A stretch of DNA of 64,000 nucleotides from Lysobacterales bacterium (GCA_022841325.1 JALHRS010000017.1:1-64000); one strand, 5' to 3'; shown: positions 53,500 to 64,000, counted from the stretch's first letter. The notes: generated by a model from the sequence alone, not told the origin. A program made the numbers and translations.

Positions 53500-55059
53500 A
53501 TGTTTCTGGTCGTACTGAGTGGTGGGGCCAAGGGCCGGGTACTGAAGCTCGAGAACGAGGGCATCATCGGCCGTGACCCGACGGTCGAGTATTCCATCGA
53601 CGATCCCACCGTATCGCGGCGCCATTCGGAGCTGCTGAAGTCGGAGAGCGGTTGGCGCCTCCGCGATCTGGGCAGCGCCAACGGCACCGAAATCAACGGG
53701 GTCAAGCTGATCGGAGACCGCGCCCTGGCTGAAGGCGACGTCATCAGCCTCGGGCGTGTGACCCTGACCTTCAATTCGCAGCTGGCGGGCACCGTTCGCG
53801 GCACCGGCCCCGCGTCAGCGGATGCCACCGAAGTCCCCGCGCACCATGTAGCGACGCAGCAGGGACTGTCACTGCGCTTGCTGGCGGCACTCAAGGGGGA
53901 GAATGACGGCGCCGAAGCGCTCGCGGCCCATGCACTGAAAGCGCTGCTCTCCGGGTTGCCCACCGCGGCCCGCGCCAGCATGGTGGACTGGCGCGCCGGA
54001 CGCATACTGGCGCGCGCCCCCGAAGGCGCGGAGATATCCCGCAGCACGCTGTTCCGGGCACTTTCGGCCCTGAAGTCCGAGCCCAAGGGCGTGGTCGTGT
54101 GGATGCCCGAACAGTGTCAGCAACTGGCAAGGACACTGTCGGTCGAGAAGGTCGCGCAGTTCATAGCCGTTCCCATCGACCACCAGGTCGGACTGCTGTT
54201 GGAAGGCGACAACGGCAAGGCCGAGCAGAGCCCGCTTCCGCTGACCCTGGGTGACCTGGAAGAGGCATCGCTGCTGCTGCGCATACCGCTGGCCGCACTG
54301 CGGGCCCAGGCTGCCGCTGGTTCACGCAAGATGCGGGATTCCGACCTGCGACTGGCCCAGCGCATACAGCAGCGCCTGCTGACACCGGCTCCCCCCAAGA
54401 TCGATGGATTCGAACTGGCAATGAGCTACACGCCGGCCATGATGGTAGGCGGCGATTTCTTTCATATCGAAATGCACAGCAGCGACGAACTGGCCGTGGT
54501 CATCGGCGATGTCTCGGGCAAGGGCGTTTCCGGCGCCATGTACATGGCTTATCTGGTGGCAGATCTGCGCCATCAGCTCAAGCTGAAGGTGGGTCCGGCC
54601 GATCTGCTGGAGAATTTGCAGCGCAGCCTGAATCCAGTGCTGGAGCCCGGCATGTTTGCCACCGTAGCTGCAGTCTTCGTCAATACCCGAACCGGCATGT
54701 GCCGGGTGGGACTGGCGGGCCATTCGCCGCCGGTGCTGCGCACCGCCGCGCGCAAGGTCATTGAAATGGGTCTGGATCCGGGTTCGCCGGTCGGCGCGGA
54801 CCGGAATCTGCAGGTTCGTGAGCAGAAGCTGGCGCTGGCCCCCGGTGACTGCCTGATCCTCACCACCGATGGCGTGGACGAGGGCGAGAACAGTGCCGGC
54901 GAGGCCTACGGGAAAGCGCGTCGCGATCAGGTGCTGCTGTCCTGCGATACCGCGGCAGAAATCAATCAAGCGCTGCGCAAGTCCCTGCTGGAATTCGTCG
55001 GCAAGGATCGCTCCACCGATGACCTCACGATCATCTGTCTGGGACGATTACGCCAGTAG
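53500..55059 (+). CDS. FHA domain plus SpoIIE/PP2C-type phosphatase
   Basis: About 519 residues. The N-terminal FHA domain (VLKLENEGIIGRDPTVEY, SRRHSELL, LGSANGTEINGVKL) binds phosphothreonine. A middle GAF-like segment (about 130-290) follows, then a PP2C SpoIIE domain: GGDFFHIE, VIGDVSGKGVSGAMYMAYL and ILTTDGVDEGEN with the metal-binding Asp residues. It probably dephosphorylates a STAS antagonist, most likely that encoded by the convergent neighbour. I chose ATG 53500 at the start of the FHA strand; GGAG lies about 11 nt upstream. Confidence 0.9.
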   Translation: MFLVVLSGGAKGRVLKLENEGIIGRDPTVEYSIDDPTVSRRHSELLKSESGWRLRDLGSANGTEINGVKLIGDRALAEGDVISLGRVTLTFNSQLAGTVRGTGPASADATEVPAHHVATQQGLSLRLLAALKGENDGAEALAAHALKALLSGLPTAARASMVDWRAGRILARAPEGAEISRSTLFRALSALKSEPKGVVVWMPEQCQQLARTLSVEKVAQFIAVPIDHQVGLLLEGDNGKAEQSPLPLTLGDLEEASLLLRIPLAALRAQAAAGSRKMRDSDLRLAQRIQQRLLTPAPPKIDGFELAMSYTPAMMVGGDFFHIEMHSSDELAVVIGDVSGKGVSGAMYMAYLVADLRHQLKLKVGPADLLENLQRSLNPVLEPGMFATVAAVFVNTRTGMCRVGLAGHSPPVLRTAARKVIEMGLDPGSPVGADRNLQVREQKLALAPGDCLILTTDGVDEGENSAGEAYGKARRDQVLLSCDTAAEINQALRKSLLEFVGKDRSTDDLTIICLGRLRQ

Positions 55060-55171
55060 CAGTTCGAGACGACCGGAATGCGCGGCTCGGCCCGCGCCGG
55101 CCCTCGGCCTGCCAGAACCGCGCCCCCTGGGCTGAGTGAATGGCGCCGCTGAGGGCGCGCAGGACGTGGAA

Positions 55172-55708
55172 CTACTGACCCTTGAACCAGGCCAGAATCC
55201 GCGCAAACAACCCGGGCTTGGGTGCCGACCTGGCTCCCAACAGATCGGCGGCCTGACGCCCCACCTGGGGACTGGCCGCGGGCGGCGCCGCAGGCGACGC
55301 CGGTGCCTGGGTGGCGCCCAGCAGATCTGCCGCCGCACTGCTGAGTGCCGGCGTCGGTGCAGCGGCCGTGACTCCACCGTCGGCCAGAGCCGCGTTGAGA
55401 TCGGGGGCAATGGAAAACAGCTTGCTGAAACCCGACAGATCAAAAACCTGGCGCACACTGGGTGCCAGACCACAAAGCCTGAGACTGCCGCCCTTGCTCA
55501 TCTGTTTGGCCAAGGCCAGCAACACGCGCAGACCAGCGCTGCTGACATAACTGATGCCGGACAGGTCGACGATGAACTTGGACTCGCCCGCGGACGTCAG
55601 GTCGTGCGCCGCAAGCTCGAAATCAGCGGAGGTCTCGGTGTCGAGACGACCGTTCAGACGGAGAACCCGGAAGTCCCCGTGGGTTTCGCTACCAATATCT
55701 AGCGCCAT
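55172..55708 (-). CDS. STAS-domain anti-sigma factor antagonist
   Basis: 178 residues. The STAS domain (about 1-110) has the phosphorylatable site in DLSGISYVSSAGLRVLLALA (the Ser pair near residues 56-57) and RLCGLAPSVRQVFDLSGF. The Ala/Pro-rich C-terminal tail (about 110-178) is unusual for RsbV-like proteins and carries a repeated AADLLGA motif. The gene lies 7 nt after the FHA-coiled-coil gene, so it is the third gene of the operon cNMP/FHA-FHA-STAS. Confidence 0.87.
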   Translation of the reverse strand: MALDIGSETHGDFRVLRLNGRLDTETSADFELAAHDLTSAGESKFIVDLSGISYVSSAGLRVLLALAKQMSKGGSLRLCGLAPSVRQVFDLSGFSKLFSIAPDLNAALADGGVTAAAPTPALSSAAADLLGATQAPASPAAPPAASPQVGRQAADLLGARSAPKPGLFARILAWFKGQ

Positions 55709-55715
55709 GCGATCC

Positions 55716-56708
55716 TCATAACAATCTGAAGTTGAACTGGGCGGGGCCTACTGAAAGGGTATCACTCTCAGCCAGCACACGTTCTTGCACCATCTCGCCA
55801 TTGATCTTGACGGCACCGTTGGCGGCCACGTCGCGCACGCAGAATCCGGCGCGGGTCATGGTGATCTCGAGCTGGCGCTTGGCGATACCCGGCGCCGACA
55901 ACTGCAGATCGCAGGCCGTATCGGTGCCGATACTGATCGGCTTCAAGCCCAGCGTCTGCACCACCGAGCCGGCTTCGGCATTTCGCGGCTCCAGCCGGCC
56001 CTGGCGAAACACGACGGTGGCATCCGGATTGCGCGGGCGTTTGCCGGCCGGCGCCGGCGGCGGCGTTGCCGCGCTGGCAGCCGCTGCTGGTGATACCGCC
56101 GGCTTCAGCGCCGGCAGCGGCGCGACCAGGGTGGCATCGGGATCACCCGTGGACGGCGACTCCTTCAACGGTGCAGCGATGATCGTCGCCGCGGAATTAG
56201 GTTCGCCGGGAGCGGCCGGAATGGCCTCCATCCGTGCGGTGTCTTCGTCGCTGGTATCGAGATCGGACTCCTGGGTGACAACGGCCAGGAAGCGTTCCTT
56301 CAGCGCCAGCGCCCGAGTCCGCGCCTTGCCGTGCTCGGCGATGCGCGCATCGACGGCCTTGACCCGGTTGGCCAGCTCCTTTTCATCAAACTCGCCGAGG
56401 GCGTGCCGGAAATCGACTTCTTCACGGTCGAGCTGCGCCGTCTTGAAGGCCGTTTCCAGCTGGGCGAGTTCAGTACGCAGGGCCCGATAGGCCTCACCCG
56501 CCTTCTGGATCAGCGGCGCCGCCTGCGACATCAGCTCAGCCTGGCGCTTGCGATAGTCGGACTGGACCCTTTGATAAACCTCGGTCGAGACCTGGGAGCG
56601 CTTGCTCTCCATGATCTTCAGTCGCTCCCCGAGCTGGTCCTGCTCGGACTTGATCGCTGCCAGCGCCTCGACGGCACTGAGATCCACCGAATTCAAATCC
56701 AGAGCCAT
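55716..56708 (-). CDS. Coiled-coil protein with C-terminal FHA domain
   Basis: 330 residues. Residues about 12-150 are a long coiled coil (EQDQLGERLKIMESKRSQVS, LAQLETAFKTAQLDREEVDF). A disordered Ala/Pro-rich linker follows, and the C-terminal FHA-type domain (SIGTDTACDLQLSAPGIAKRQLEI, ANGAVKINGEMVQE) has KRQLE where canonical domains have S-R-x-H-A, so phosphothreonine binding may be lost or altered. It is the middle gene of the operon. Confidence 0.8.
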   Translation of the reverse strand: MALDLNSVDLSAVEALAAIKSEQDQLGERLKIMESKRSQVSTEVYQRVQSDYRKRQAELMSQAAPLIQKAGEAYRALRTELAQLETAFKTAQLDREEVDFRHALGEFDEKELANRVKAVDARIAEHGKARTRALALKERFLAVVTQESDLDTSDEDTARMEAIPAAPGEPNSAATIIAAPLKESPSTGDPDATLVAPLPALKPAVSPAAAASAATPPPAPAGKRPRNPDATVVFRQGRLEPRNAEAGSVVQTLGLKPISIGTDTACDLQLSAPGIAKRQLEITMTRAGFCVRDVAANGAVKINGEMVQERVLAESDTLSVGPAQFNFRLL

Positions 56709-56766
56709 GACACCTCCGCTGTCGATTGCTGCTGCGGACTCCGCAAGCTGACTGACGTGGACTCGG

Positions 56767-57612
56767 TCACAGGGCCTCTACCTTCAACTCCACCGATCCG
56801 AATCGAAGCGTATCACCAATGGCCAGAGGCCGCGCCTGTCCGGTGGGCAGGCGCTCACCGTTGACATAGGTGCCGTTGGTGGTACCCACTTCTTCACGCA
56901 GGAAGGGCATGCCGCCCTCGATCACCACCTTGGCGTGACGCCGCGACAGACTGCGCTGGGTATCCAGTGGCCCCAGATTGATCTCGGGCAGGATGCCGGT
57001 GACCGGATCCGGCCGACCGACCAGCAACTCCGGTTTGCTGCTGTTGAGCGCGAACTCGCTGCCGCTGGCCTCGTGCACCAGTTTGATCGGCTTGCCGATG
57101 CGCGCCGGATCCACCGGCGCGGCACGCCTGGCTGCCGGTGCGCGGGTCTGGGAAAGATCGGCCTTGACCGTCTCGGCGGGCCCGAAGGTGCTGGACACCG
57201 GCCCACCGGGTCGGGAAGGCACAGCGCCACGCTTGAGCAGTTCGAGCTCTTCCTGCATGGCCTGCATCTGCTCTTCGGTACGCCGCAGGCGTGCCACCAG
57301 CTTGCGCATGATGCGCACCGCAATCTCGAAGTTGTCGCGCAGCATGTCGGCAAACGCGGCGCGATCGATCCGCAGCAGGCGCGCGGCCGTGGCCGCCCGG
57401 ACTGCCGCAAAGCGCGGCTGGTCTTCCAGGATGGCCATCTCGCCGAAGAAATCACCGGGGCCCAGGGTCGCAATCGGCGTTTCGCCGCGGGCGCGCCGCA
57501 GGATCTCGACCGAGCCGGTCTCGATGATGAACATGTCACTGCCCGCGTCGCCTTCGCGGAATACGAAACTGCCGGCGGGCATGTCAACGTAGACCGGTTT
57601 CGATTTGCTCAT
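56767..57612 (-). CDS. Cyclic nucleotide-binding domain plus FHA domain protein
   Basis: 281 residues. The N-terminal cNMP-binding domain (FVFREGDAGSDMFIIETGSVEIL, PGDFFGEMAILEDQPRFAAVRA) has the phosphate-binding GEMAIL turn, but the usual Arg is followed by FAAV, as in CRP-like sensor modules. A short coiled coil (TEEQMQAMQEELELLK) leads into a C-terminal FHA domain with SLSRRHAKV and GTTNGTYVNG. It could connect cyclic nucleotide or a related signal to phosphoprotein binding. It is the first gene of the operon with the FHA and STAS genes. Confidence 0.85.
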   Translation of the reverse strand: MSKSKPVYVDMPAGSFVFREGDAGSDMFIIETGSVEILRRARGETPIATLGPGDFFGEMAILEDQPRFAAVRAATAARLLRIDRAAFADMLRDNFEIAVRIMRKLVARLRRTEEQMQAMQEELELLKRGAVPSRPGGPVSSTFGPAETVKADLSQTRAPAARRAAPVDPARIGKPIKLVHEASGSEFALNSSKPELLVGRPDPVTGILPEINLGPLDTQRSLSRRHAKVVIEGGMPFLREEVGTTNGTYVNGERLPTGQARPLAIGDTLRFGSVELKVEAL

Positions 57613-57901
57613 CGATCAATGCTCGTGAGAGTGTGGCTCCGCAGCACACAGAATCACTACGGCAGGTCGTGGAGTATGCCGAGCGGCGGAACACGGCAGC
57701 AAGCGCCCAGCATGGCCCCTTGAACGGCTCGCCAGGGTCCGTGCCGACGCAGGTAGAGCAGCGACTCAGTTTTTGGAGGGGGTTTGTGTGTGAATTCTGA
57801 ACAACTCGGCTTGCGGCCTCTTTCAGCGGCCCGATATACTCTCGCTGATTTTTCGCCCGGCCCAAAACGCCGCGGGCCGCAACCGAGACAGGCTGAAGTC
57901 C
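57613..57901. promoter_or_regulatory. Divergent region with candidate promoter of the atp operon
   Basis: TTGCGG (57811-57816) and TATACT (57835-57840) are separated by 18 bp, giving a strong sigma-70-like promoter about 60 bp before the atpI start. No other feature is evident between the cNMP/FHA gene and atpI. Confidence 0.6.
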
Positions 57902-59117
<1,216 letters not shown>

Positions 59118-59169
59118 TCCTTTTTCGCTGCACCTTTCACATTAACTGAAACAGTCACTACGGAGTTGA

Positions 59170-59439
<270 letters not shown>

Positions 59440-59496
59440 TCCGTCCCCGATCGACCGGCGGTCGCCCAGGCGCGGCCGCTGTAACGGAGTAGAGCG

Positions 59497-59973
59497 ATGA
59501 ATATCAACTTGACCTTGGTCATCCAGGGCCTCGCGTTCTTCGCGACGGCCTGGGTGGTCATGAAATTCGGCTGGCCGCTGATCAACAGCGCCATCGAAGA
59601 GCGCCAGAAGAAGATTGCCGACGGTCTGGCCGCTGCCGAAGAAGGGCAGCGCGCGCTGGCGCAGGCGAGCGAGAAGCAGGATGCGGTGATCCGCGAAGCG
59701 CGTGGCGAAGCCGCGGGCATCCGTGATCGCGCCGAGAAGGAATACTCGGCCATTCTCGACAAGGCCAAGGCCGATGCGGTGGCCGAAGGCAGCCGTCAGA
59801 AGTCGGTGGCTTTTGCCGAGATCGCGACGGAAGCCCATCGCACCCGGCAGGCGCTGGCTCAGCACGTGGCCGATCTCGCGATCAAGGGTGCCGAGCACCT
59901 GATCCGCAAGGAAATCGATCCCAAGGTGCACCAGGCGCTGATGGACGATCTGATCAAAGAGATCCGCCAATGA
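59497..59973 (+). CDS. atpF: F0F1 ATP synthase subunit b
   Basis: 158 residues: an N-terminal membrane segment ([23 protein letters not shown]) and a long amphipathic helix ([20 protein letters not shown]) that forms the peripheral stalk dimer. CGGAGTAGAGCG precedes the ATG. The stop overlaps the atpH start by 4 bp (ATGA). Confidence 0.96.
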   Translation: MNINLTLVIQGLAFFATAWVVMKFGWPLINSAIEERQKKIADGLAAAEEGQRALAQASEKQDAVIREARGEAAGIRDRAEKEYSAILDKAKADAVAEGSRQKSVAFAEIATEAHRTRQALAQHVADLAIKGAEHLIRKEIDPKVHQALMDDLIKEIRQ

Positions 59974-60503
59974 GCAATGCGCTGACACTGGCGCGGCCCT
60001 ACGCCCGCGCCGCCTTCGAGCTGGCCAAGGTCGATCAGGCCGCAGCTGAGTGGTCGGGCAAGCTGTCACTGGCCGCGCACATCGCGGCCAATGACACCGT
60101 CCAGAGCCTGATCAACAGTCCCAAGCTGACGGCCGCCGACCGGCTCCATCTGTTCCTGCCGGAAGGCGAGAACAGCGACAGCCGCTACGGCCGTTTCCTG
60201 GCGCTGCTGGAGGGCAACCAGCGTCTGTCGCTGCTGCCGCAGATTGCAGAGCTGTTCGATTTGCTGCGCGCCGAAGACGAACGCACCCTCCGGGTACGCG
60301 TGCGCTCGGCCATGGCTATCGACGCCGTGCAGCAGCAGGAACTGACCGGCGCTCTGGCGGCGCGCTTCAAGCGCGTGGCTACGCTGGACATCGTCATCGA
60401 CCCCGAGCTGATCGGCGGCGCGGTGGTCGAGGCCGGCGACGTCGTGATTGATGGTTCGATGCGCGGCAAGCTGCAGCGCCTGCGAACCGAGCTGGCGCAG
60501 TAG
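59970..60503 (+). CDS. atpH: F0F1 ATP synthase subunit delta
   Basis: 177 residues. The opening [23 protein letters not shown] and the late [33 protein letters not shown] are typical of the delta subunit that caps F1 and binds the b stalk. It is translationally coupled to atpF by a 4-bp overlap. A 126-bp gap then separates it from atpA. Confidence 0.96.
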   Translation: MSNALTLARPYARAAFELAKVDQAAAEWSGKLSLAAHIAANDTVQSLINSPKLTAADRLHLFLPEGENSDSRYGRFLALLEGNQRLSLLPQIAELFDLLRAEDERTLRVRVRSAMAIDAVQQQELTGALAARFKRVATLDIVIDPELIGGAVVEAGDVVIDGSMRGKLQRLRTELAQ

Positions 60504-60629
60504 GCGCCGCTCACGGCTGCGGCCTGAGGGCCGCGCCGTTGCTGGAACGAACGGTTGTGGCTACAGCGCAACCACACAAATTTTGATTCGGTCGCGACCC
60601 GGGTGTCGCCACTACAGGAAACCACCGTC

Positions 60630-62177
60630 ATGCAGACGCAACTGAACCCTTCCGAGATCAGCGACCTCATCAAGTCGCGCATCGAGAAGTTCAAGACCTC
60701 CGCCGAAGCGCGCAACGAAGGCACCATCGTCTCGGTCTCGGACGGCATCGTGCGCATCCATGGCCTCGCCGACGTGATGCAGGGCGAAATGATCGAGATG
60801 CCGGGCGACACCTTCGCCCTGGCCTTGAATCTGGAGCGTGATTCGGTCGGTTCAGTGGTGCTGGGTGACTACGAGCACCTGCGCGAAGGCGACACCGTCA
60901 AGACCACCGGCCGCATTCTGGAAGTGCCGGTCGGCCCGGAACTGCTCGGCCGCGTCGTTGACGCACTGGGTAACCCGATCGATGCCAAGGGCCCGCTCGG
61001 CGCCAAGCTCTCCAGCCCGATCGAGAAAGTCGCTCCCGGCGTGATCTGGCGCAAGTCGGTCGCCCAGCCGGTGCAGACCGGCTACAAGTCGGTGGACGCC
61101 ATGGTCCCGGTCGGTCGCGGTCAGCGTGAGCTGATCATCGGCGATCGCCAGACCGGCAAGACTGCACTGGCCATCGACACCATCATCAATCAGAAGAACA
61201 GCGGCATCAAATGCATCTATGTCGCCATCGGCCAGAAGCAGAGCTCGATTGCGAATGTGGTGCGCAAGCTCGAAGAGCACGGCGCCCTGGCCCACACCAT
61301 CATCGTTGCCGCCTCGGCTTCCGAATCGGCCGCGATGCAGTACGTCGCCGCCTACGCCGGCTGCGCCATGGGCGAGTACTTCCGTGATCGCGGTGAAGAT
61401 GCGCTGATCATCTATGACGATCTGACCAAGCAGGCCTGGGCCTATCGCCAGATTTCGCTGCTGCTGCGTCGTCCGCCGGGTCGTGAAGCCTATCCCGGTG
61501 ACGTCTTCTACCTGCATTCGCGTCTGCTCGAGCGCGCCGCGCGCGTCAACGAGGAATACGTCGAGAAGTTCACGATGGGCGAGGTCAAGGGCAAGACCGG
61601 GTCGCTGACCGCATTGCCGATCATCGAGACCCAGGCCGGTGACGTCTCGGCCTTCGTGCCGACCAATGTGATCTCGATCACCGACGGCCAGATCTTCCTT
61701 GAGACCGATCTGTTCAACGCCGGCGTCCGCCCGGCCATGAACGCCGGCGTCTCGGTGTCCCGCGTCGGTGGCTCGGCCCAGACCAAGGCCATCAAGAAGC
61801 TGGGCGGCGGTATTCGTCTGGCACTGGCGCAGTATCGTGAGCTGGCCGCCTTCGCGCAGTTCGCTTCCGACCTCGACGCCGCCACCCGCGCCCAGCTGGA
61901 ACGCGGCCAGCGCGTCACCGAGTTGATGAAGCAGAAGCAGTACGCGCCGATGTCGGTCTCCGAAATGGCGCTGTCGCTGTACTGCGTCAACGAGGGCCAC
62001 ATGGACGATCTGCCGATGAACAAGATCCAGGCCTTCGAAAAAGCCCTGCACCAGCACTTCCACAGCAATCACGGCCAGCTCATGAGCGACATGGCTGTCA
62101 GTGGCGACTGGAACAAGGACATCGAAGAGACCTTCAAGAAGGGTATTGCGGAGTTCAAGAAGACCGGAAGCTGGTGA
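60630..62177 (+). CDS. atpA: F0F1 ATP synthase subunit alpha
   Basis: 515 residues, matching E. coli (513). Walker [15 protein letters not shown], the Arg finger region [12 protein letters not shown], and the DELSE-equivalent C-terminal motif are all in place. ATG at 60630 ([11 protein letters not shown]) is preferred to the longer frame from 60555; ACAGGAAACC upstream offers a ribosome site. Three copies of alpha alternate with beta in F1. The gene is followed by the atpA-atpG heptamer repeat element. Confidence 0.97.
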   Translation: MQTQLNPSEISDLIKSRIEKFKTSAEARNEGTIVSVSDGIVRIHGLADVMQGEMIEMPGDTFALALNLERDSVGSVVLGDYEHLREGDTVKTTGRILEVPVGPELLGRVVDALGNPIDAKGPLGAKLSSPIEKVAPGVIWRKSVAQPVQTGYKSVDAMVPVGRGQRELIIGDRQTGKTALAIDTIINQKNSGIKCIYVAIGQKQSSIANVVRKLEEHGALAHTIIVAASASESAAMQYVAAYAGCAMGEYFRDRGEDALIIYDDLTKQAWAYRQISLLLRRPPGREAYPGDVFYLHSRLLERAARVNEEYVEKFTMGEVKGKTGSLTALPIIETQAGDVSAFVPTNVISITDGQIFLETDLFNAGVRPAMNAGVSVSRVGGSAQTKAIKKLGGGIRLALAQYRELAAFAQFASDLDAATRAQLERGQRVTELMKQKQYAPMSVSEMALSLYCVNEGHMDDLPMNKIQAFEKALHQHFHSNHGQLMSDMAVSGDWNKDIEETFKKGIAEFKKTGSW

Positions 62178-62181
62178 AGCC

Positions 62182-62325
62182 GGGACCGGGGACCCGGGAC
62201 CCGGGACCCGACAGCGAGCTCAACGTTATCTCCGAGACATTGATCTAAAGCAGCACAGAGCTGAAAAACGGCACCCGAGACGGCAATCGCCGGTCCCGGG
62301 TCCCGGGTCCCGGGTACCGGGTCCC
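62182..62325. repeat. GGGACCC heptamer inverted arrays between atpA and atpG
   Basis: Left array 62182-62209: GGGACCG, GGGACCC, GGGACCC, GGGACCC. Right array 62291-62325: CGGTCCC, GGGTCCC, GGGTCCC, GGGTACC, GGGTCCC. The arrays are inverted with respect to each other and are each almost palindromic, so the transcript can form a very stable GC hairpin. About 80 bp lie between them. The arrays begin 5 bp after the atpA stop. Confidence 0.85.
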
Positions 62326-62360
62326 GACTACAGAGCTCCGCGCTCGAGGGCAGGCTAAAG

Positions 62361-63224
62361 ATGGCAGGCGCAAGAGAAATTCGAACCAAGATCAAGAGCG
62401 TGCAGAACACCCGCAAGGTGACGCGTGCTCTGGAAATGGTGTCGGCGAGCAAGATTCGTCGGGCGCAGGAGCTGATGAAGGCTTCGCGCCCCTATGCACA
62501 GCTGATGCGTCAGGTCATCGGTCACGTGGCCAAGGCCAACACCGAGTACCAGCACCCGTTCCTGGTCGAGCGTGATGAGGTGTCGCATGTCGGCTACGTC
62601 ATCGTCTCCACCGATCGCGGTCTGTGCGGCGGTCTCAACGCCAATCTGTTCCGCAAGCTGCTCGGCGAAATCCGCGAGTGGCAGGCCAAGGGCGCACAGA
62701 TCGACGTCGTCTGCGTCGGCGCCAAGGCCACGGCCTTCTTCAAGCGCCTCAAGGTCAACATGGTGGGCTCAGTCACGCACCTGGGCGAGAAGCCGCGCGT
62801 GGACCAGCTGATCGGCGCCATCAAGGTGATGATGGACAGCTACATGGACGGCCGCGTCGATCGCCTGTTCGTGGCCTACAACGATTTCGTCAACACCATG
62901 ACCCAGAAGATCACGGTCGACCAGCTGCTGCCGCTGCTGCCCACTGACGATCTGGACAGCAAGCATCAGTGGGATTACCTGTACGAGCCGAGCGCGCCCG
63001 AGATCATGGATCACGTGCTGTCGCGCTACATCGAGAGTCTGGTGTATCAGGCCGTGCTGGAGAACCTGGCCTCCGAGCACGCCGCCCGCATGGTGGCCAT
63101 GAAGTCGGCCAGCGACAACGCCACCAAGGCCATCGATAGTCTGACACTGGTCTACAACAAGGCCCGCCAGGCCGCGATCACGCAGGAGATCAGCGAAATC
63201 GTCGGCGGCGCGGCAGCGGTCTGA
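62361..63224 (+). CDS. atpG: F0F1 ATP synthase subunit gamma
   Basis: 287 residues. The N-terminal [28 protein letters not shown] helix and the C-terminal [38 protein letters not shown] helix form the rotor shaft; [14 protein letters not shown] is the conserved central motif. One gamma is used per enzyme against three alpha and three beta. The gene is flanked on both sides by heptamer repeat elements (62182-62325 and 63233-63485). Confidence 0.97.
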   Translation: MAGAREIRTKIKSVQNTRKVTRALEMVSASKIRRAQELMKASRPYAQLMRQVIGHVAKANTEYQHPFLVERDEVSHVGYVIVSTDRGLCGGLNANLFRKLLGEIREWQAKGAQIDVVCVGAKATAFFKRLKVNMVGSVTHLGEKPRVDQLIGAIKVMMDSYMDGRVDRLFVAYNDFVNTMTQKITVDQLLPLLPTDDLDSKHQWDYLYEPSAPEIMDHVLSRYIESLVYQAVLENLASEHAARMVAMKSASDNATKAIDSLTLVYNKARQAAITQEISEIVGGAAAV

Positions 63225-63232
63225 GTGGAGCA

Positions 63233-63550
63233 GGAAAAAGGGAAATGGAAAAAGGAAAAGGGTAAGAGCGAAAAGCGAAAAGACAGAGCAGTGTCTGCTC
63301 TCCCCTTTTCCATTTTCCTTTTTCCATTTTCCTTCTCTGAAGGGGTTTTCGGCGCCACGCGCTGACCCGAAAACGCACACAGCAAGTTCGAAGCAAGAAC
63401 AGGAGAAAGGCAAGAGTTAGAAGCGAAAGGCAAAGGACGCGAGCTGTTGCTCTTCCCTTTTCCATTCTCCTTTTTCCTTTTTCCTGGATCCTCAAGAGCC
63501 GGAGCGCCACCAGCGCCCCGACACAAAATTGAGCAAGTTCGGAGCAAGAA
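63233..63550. repeat. Duplicated heptamer hairpin plus leader between atpG and atpD
   Basis: Unit 1 (63233-63400): left array GGAAAAA, GGGAAAT, GGAAAAA, GGAAAAG, GGTAAGA, GCGAAAA, GCGAAAA; a tip hairpin AGAGCAG-TGT-CTGCTCT (63285-63301); an inverted array to 63338; then GGCGCCAC... and GCAAGTTCGAAGCAAGAA. Unit 2 (63401-63550): a more degenerate hairpin (63401-63485), then GAGCGCCACC... and GCAAGTTCGGAGCAAGAA directly before the atpD ATG. The gap is thus a tandem duplication of about 150-165 bp. Confidence 0.8.
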
Positions 63551-63551
63551 A

Positions 63552-64000
63552 ATGAGCCAAGGCAAAGTCGTACAGATCATCGGCGCCGTCGTCGACGTCG
63601 AATTCCCGCGCGAGTCCGTGCCGAAGGTGTACGACGCGCTGACCATCGCCGGCACCGAAATCACGCTGGAAGTGCAGCAGCAACTGGGTGACGGCGTGGT
63701 CCGCACCATCGCGCTCGGCTCCACCGACGGTTTGAAGCGCAACCTGATTGCCGAGAACACCGGCAAGGCGATTTCGGTGCCGGTCGGTCTGAAGACCCTC
63801 GGCCGCATCATGGACGTGCTCGGGCGCCCGATCGACGAAGCCGGTCCCATCGGTGAAGACCAGCGCTGGGTCATCCATCGCTCAGCTCCGAGCTATGCCG
63901 AGCAGGCCGGTGGCAACGATCTGCTGGAAACCGGCATCAAGGTCATCGACCTGATGTGTCCGTTTGCCAAGGGCGGCAAGATCGGCCTGTTCGGCGGCGC
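63552..64000 (+). CDS. atpD: F0F1 ATP synthase subunit beta, partial (window edge)
   Basis: The N-terminal 149 codons of the beta subunit: [45 protein letters not shown] and [17 protein letters not shown]. The window ends within the Walker A region (KIGLFGGA), so the catalytic part is not visible. GGAG about 8 nt before the ATG gives a good ribosome site. atpC would be expected downstream. Confidence 0.97.
   Translation, partial: MSQGKVVQIIGAVVDVEFPRESVPKVYDALTIAGTEITLEVQQQLGDGVVRTIALGSTDGLKRNLIAENTGKAISVPVGLKTLGRIMDVLGRPIDEAGPIGEDQRWVIHRSAPSYAEQAGGNDLLETGIKVIDLMCPFAKGGKIGLFGG

Noticed and set aside
62182..63550. CRISPR array in the atp operon
   Set aside because: The repeats are contiguous 7-bp units without spacers of uniform length, and there are no cas genes.

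Overview
The window is high-GC (roughly 65%) chromosomal DNA from a gammaproteobacterium, most likely of the Xanthomonadales/Lysobacterales group. The pointers are ruvB-ybgC-tolQ-tolR, a phosphomannomutase carrying a long N-terminal membrane region followed by dut and coaBC with radC divergent, a tryptophanyl-tRNA synthetase with a C-terminal extension, an ECF sigma/Ser-Thr kinase pair, and atpIBEFHAGD in the standard order. I cannot fix the genus. No phage, plasmid, IS transposase, rRNA or CRISPR array was seen; the content is mainly core and housekeeping genes.

Layout. 1-2.9 kb: Tol and RuvB operon (minus). 3-8.2 kb: arginase, a large GGDEF/EAL protein and an MDR oxidoreductase (plus). 8.2-12.4 kb: rRNA methyltransferase RlmI and a hybrid histidine kinase, with a divergent HPt protein. 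12.4-17.4 kb: membrane-anchored phosphomannomutase, dut, coaBC and radC. 17.5-23.2 kb: an HD/PDEase-like protein, a GT-B-like protein, a truncated haemoglobin lipoprotein, a DUF3034 protein, cca and a small RHH-like protein. 23.4-26.8 kb: AmpG-type transporter, small membrane protein, trpS and tRNA-Lys. 27-33 kb: carboxylesterase, RsbW-like ATPase, exonuclease III and secreted proteins. 33-36.7 kb: rph, rdgB, hemW and an M14 peptidase. 36.8-45.5 kb: transglutaminase-like protein, POT transporter, phosphoribosyltransferase, SDR, a kinase/phospho-lyase fusion and an ECF sigma factor. 45.8-49.8 kb: Ser/Thr kinase and a membrane protein of unknown function. 50-53.3 kb: tRNA-Met, queD, phasin and MAPEG. 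53.5-57.6 kb: a signalling cluster of SpoIIE phosphatase, STAS, FHA and cNMP/FHA proteins. 57.9-64 kb: the ATP synthase operon, cut by the window end inside atpD.

The most unusual content lies between the genes. Several intergenic gaps, including gaps inside the atp and tol operons, hold short tandem arrays with a strict 7-bp period. The unit sequence differs from place to place (GGAAAAA, GGGACCC, GGGGCAG, GGTTGTT), and at most sites two arrays face each other as inverted arms that could fold into long hairpins. In the atp operon they flank atpG on both sides, and the atpG-atpD gap looks like a duplicated hairpin-plus-leader unit. Other dispersed repeats include a CTGTGGGAGCGG family, a CATTGCGAGG nested palindrome, 9-bp CTCTGCG arrays and GTCCAG hairpins.

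Other points worth following are an 11-G tract inside the phosphomannomutase gene (possible phase variation), an APH-kinase/class III aminotransferase fusion matching phospho-lyases, a paired palindromic operator on the phasin promoter, and a partner-switching module rich in FHA domains.
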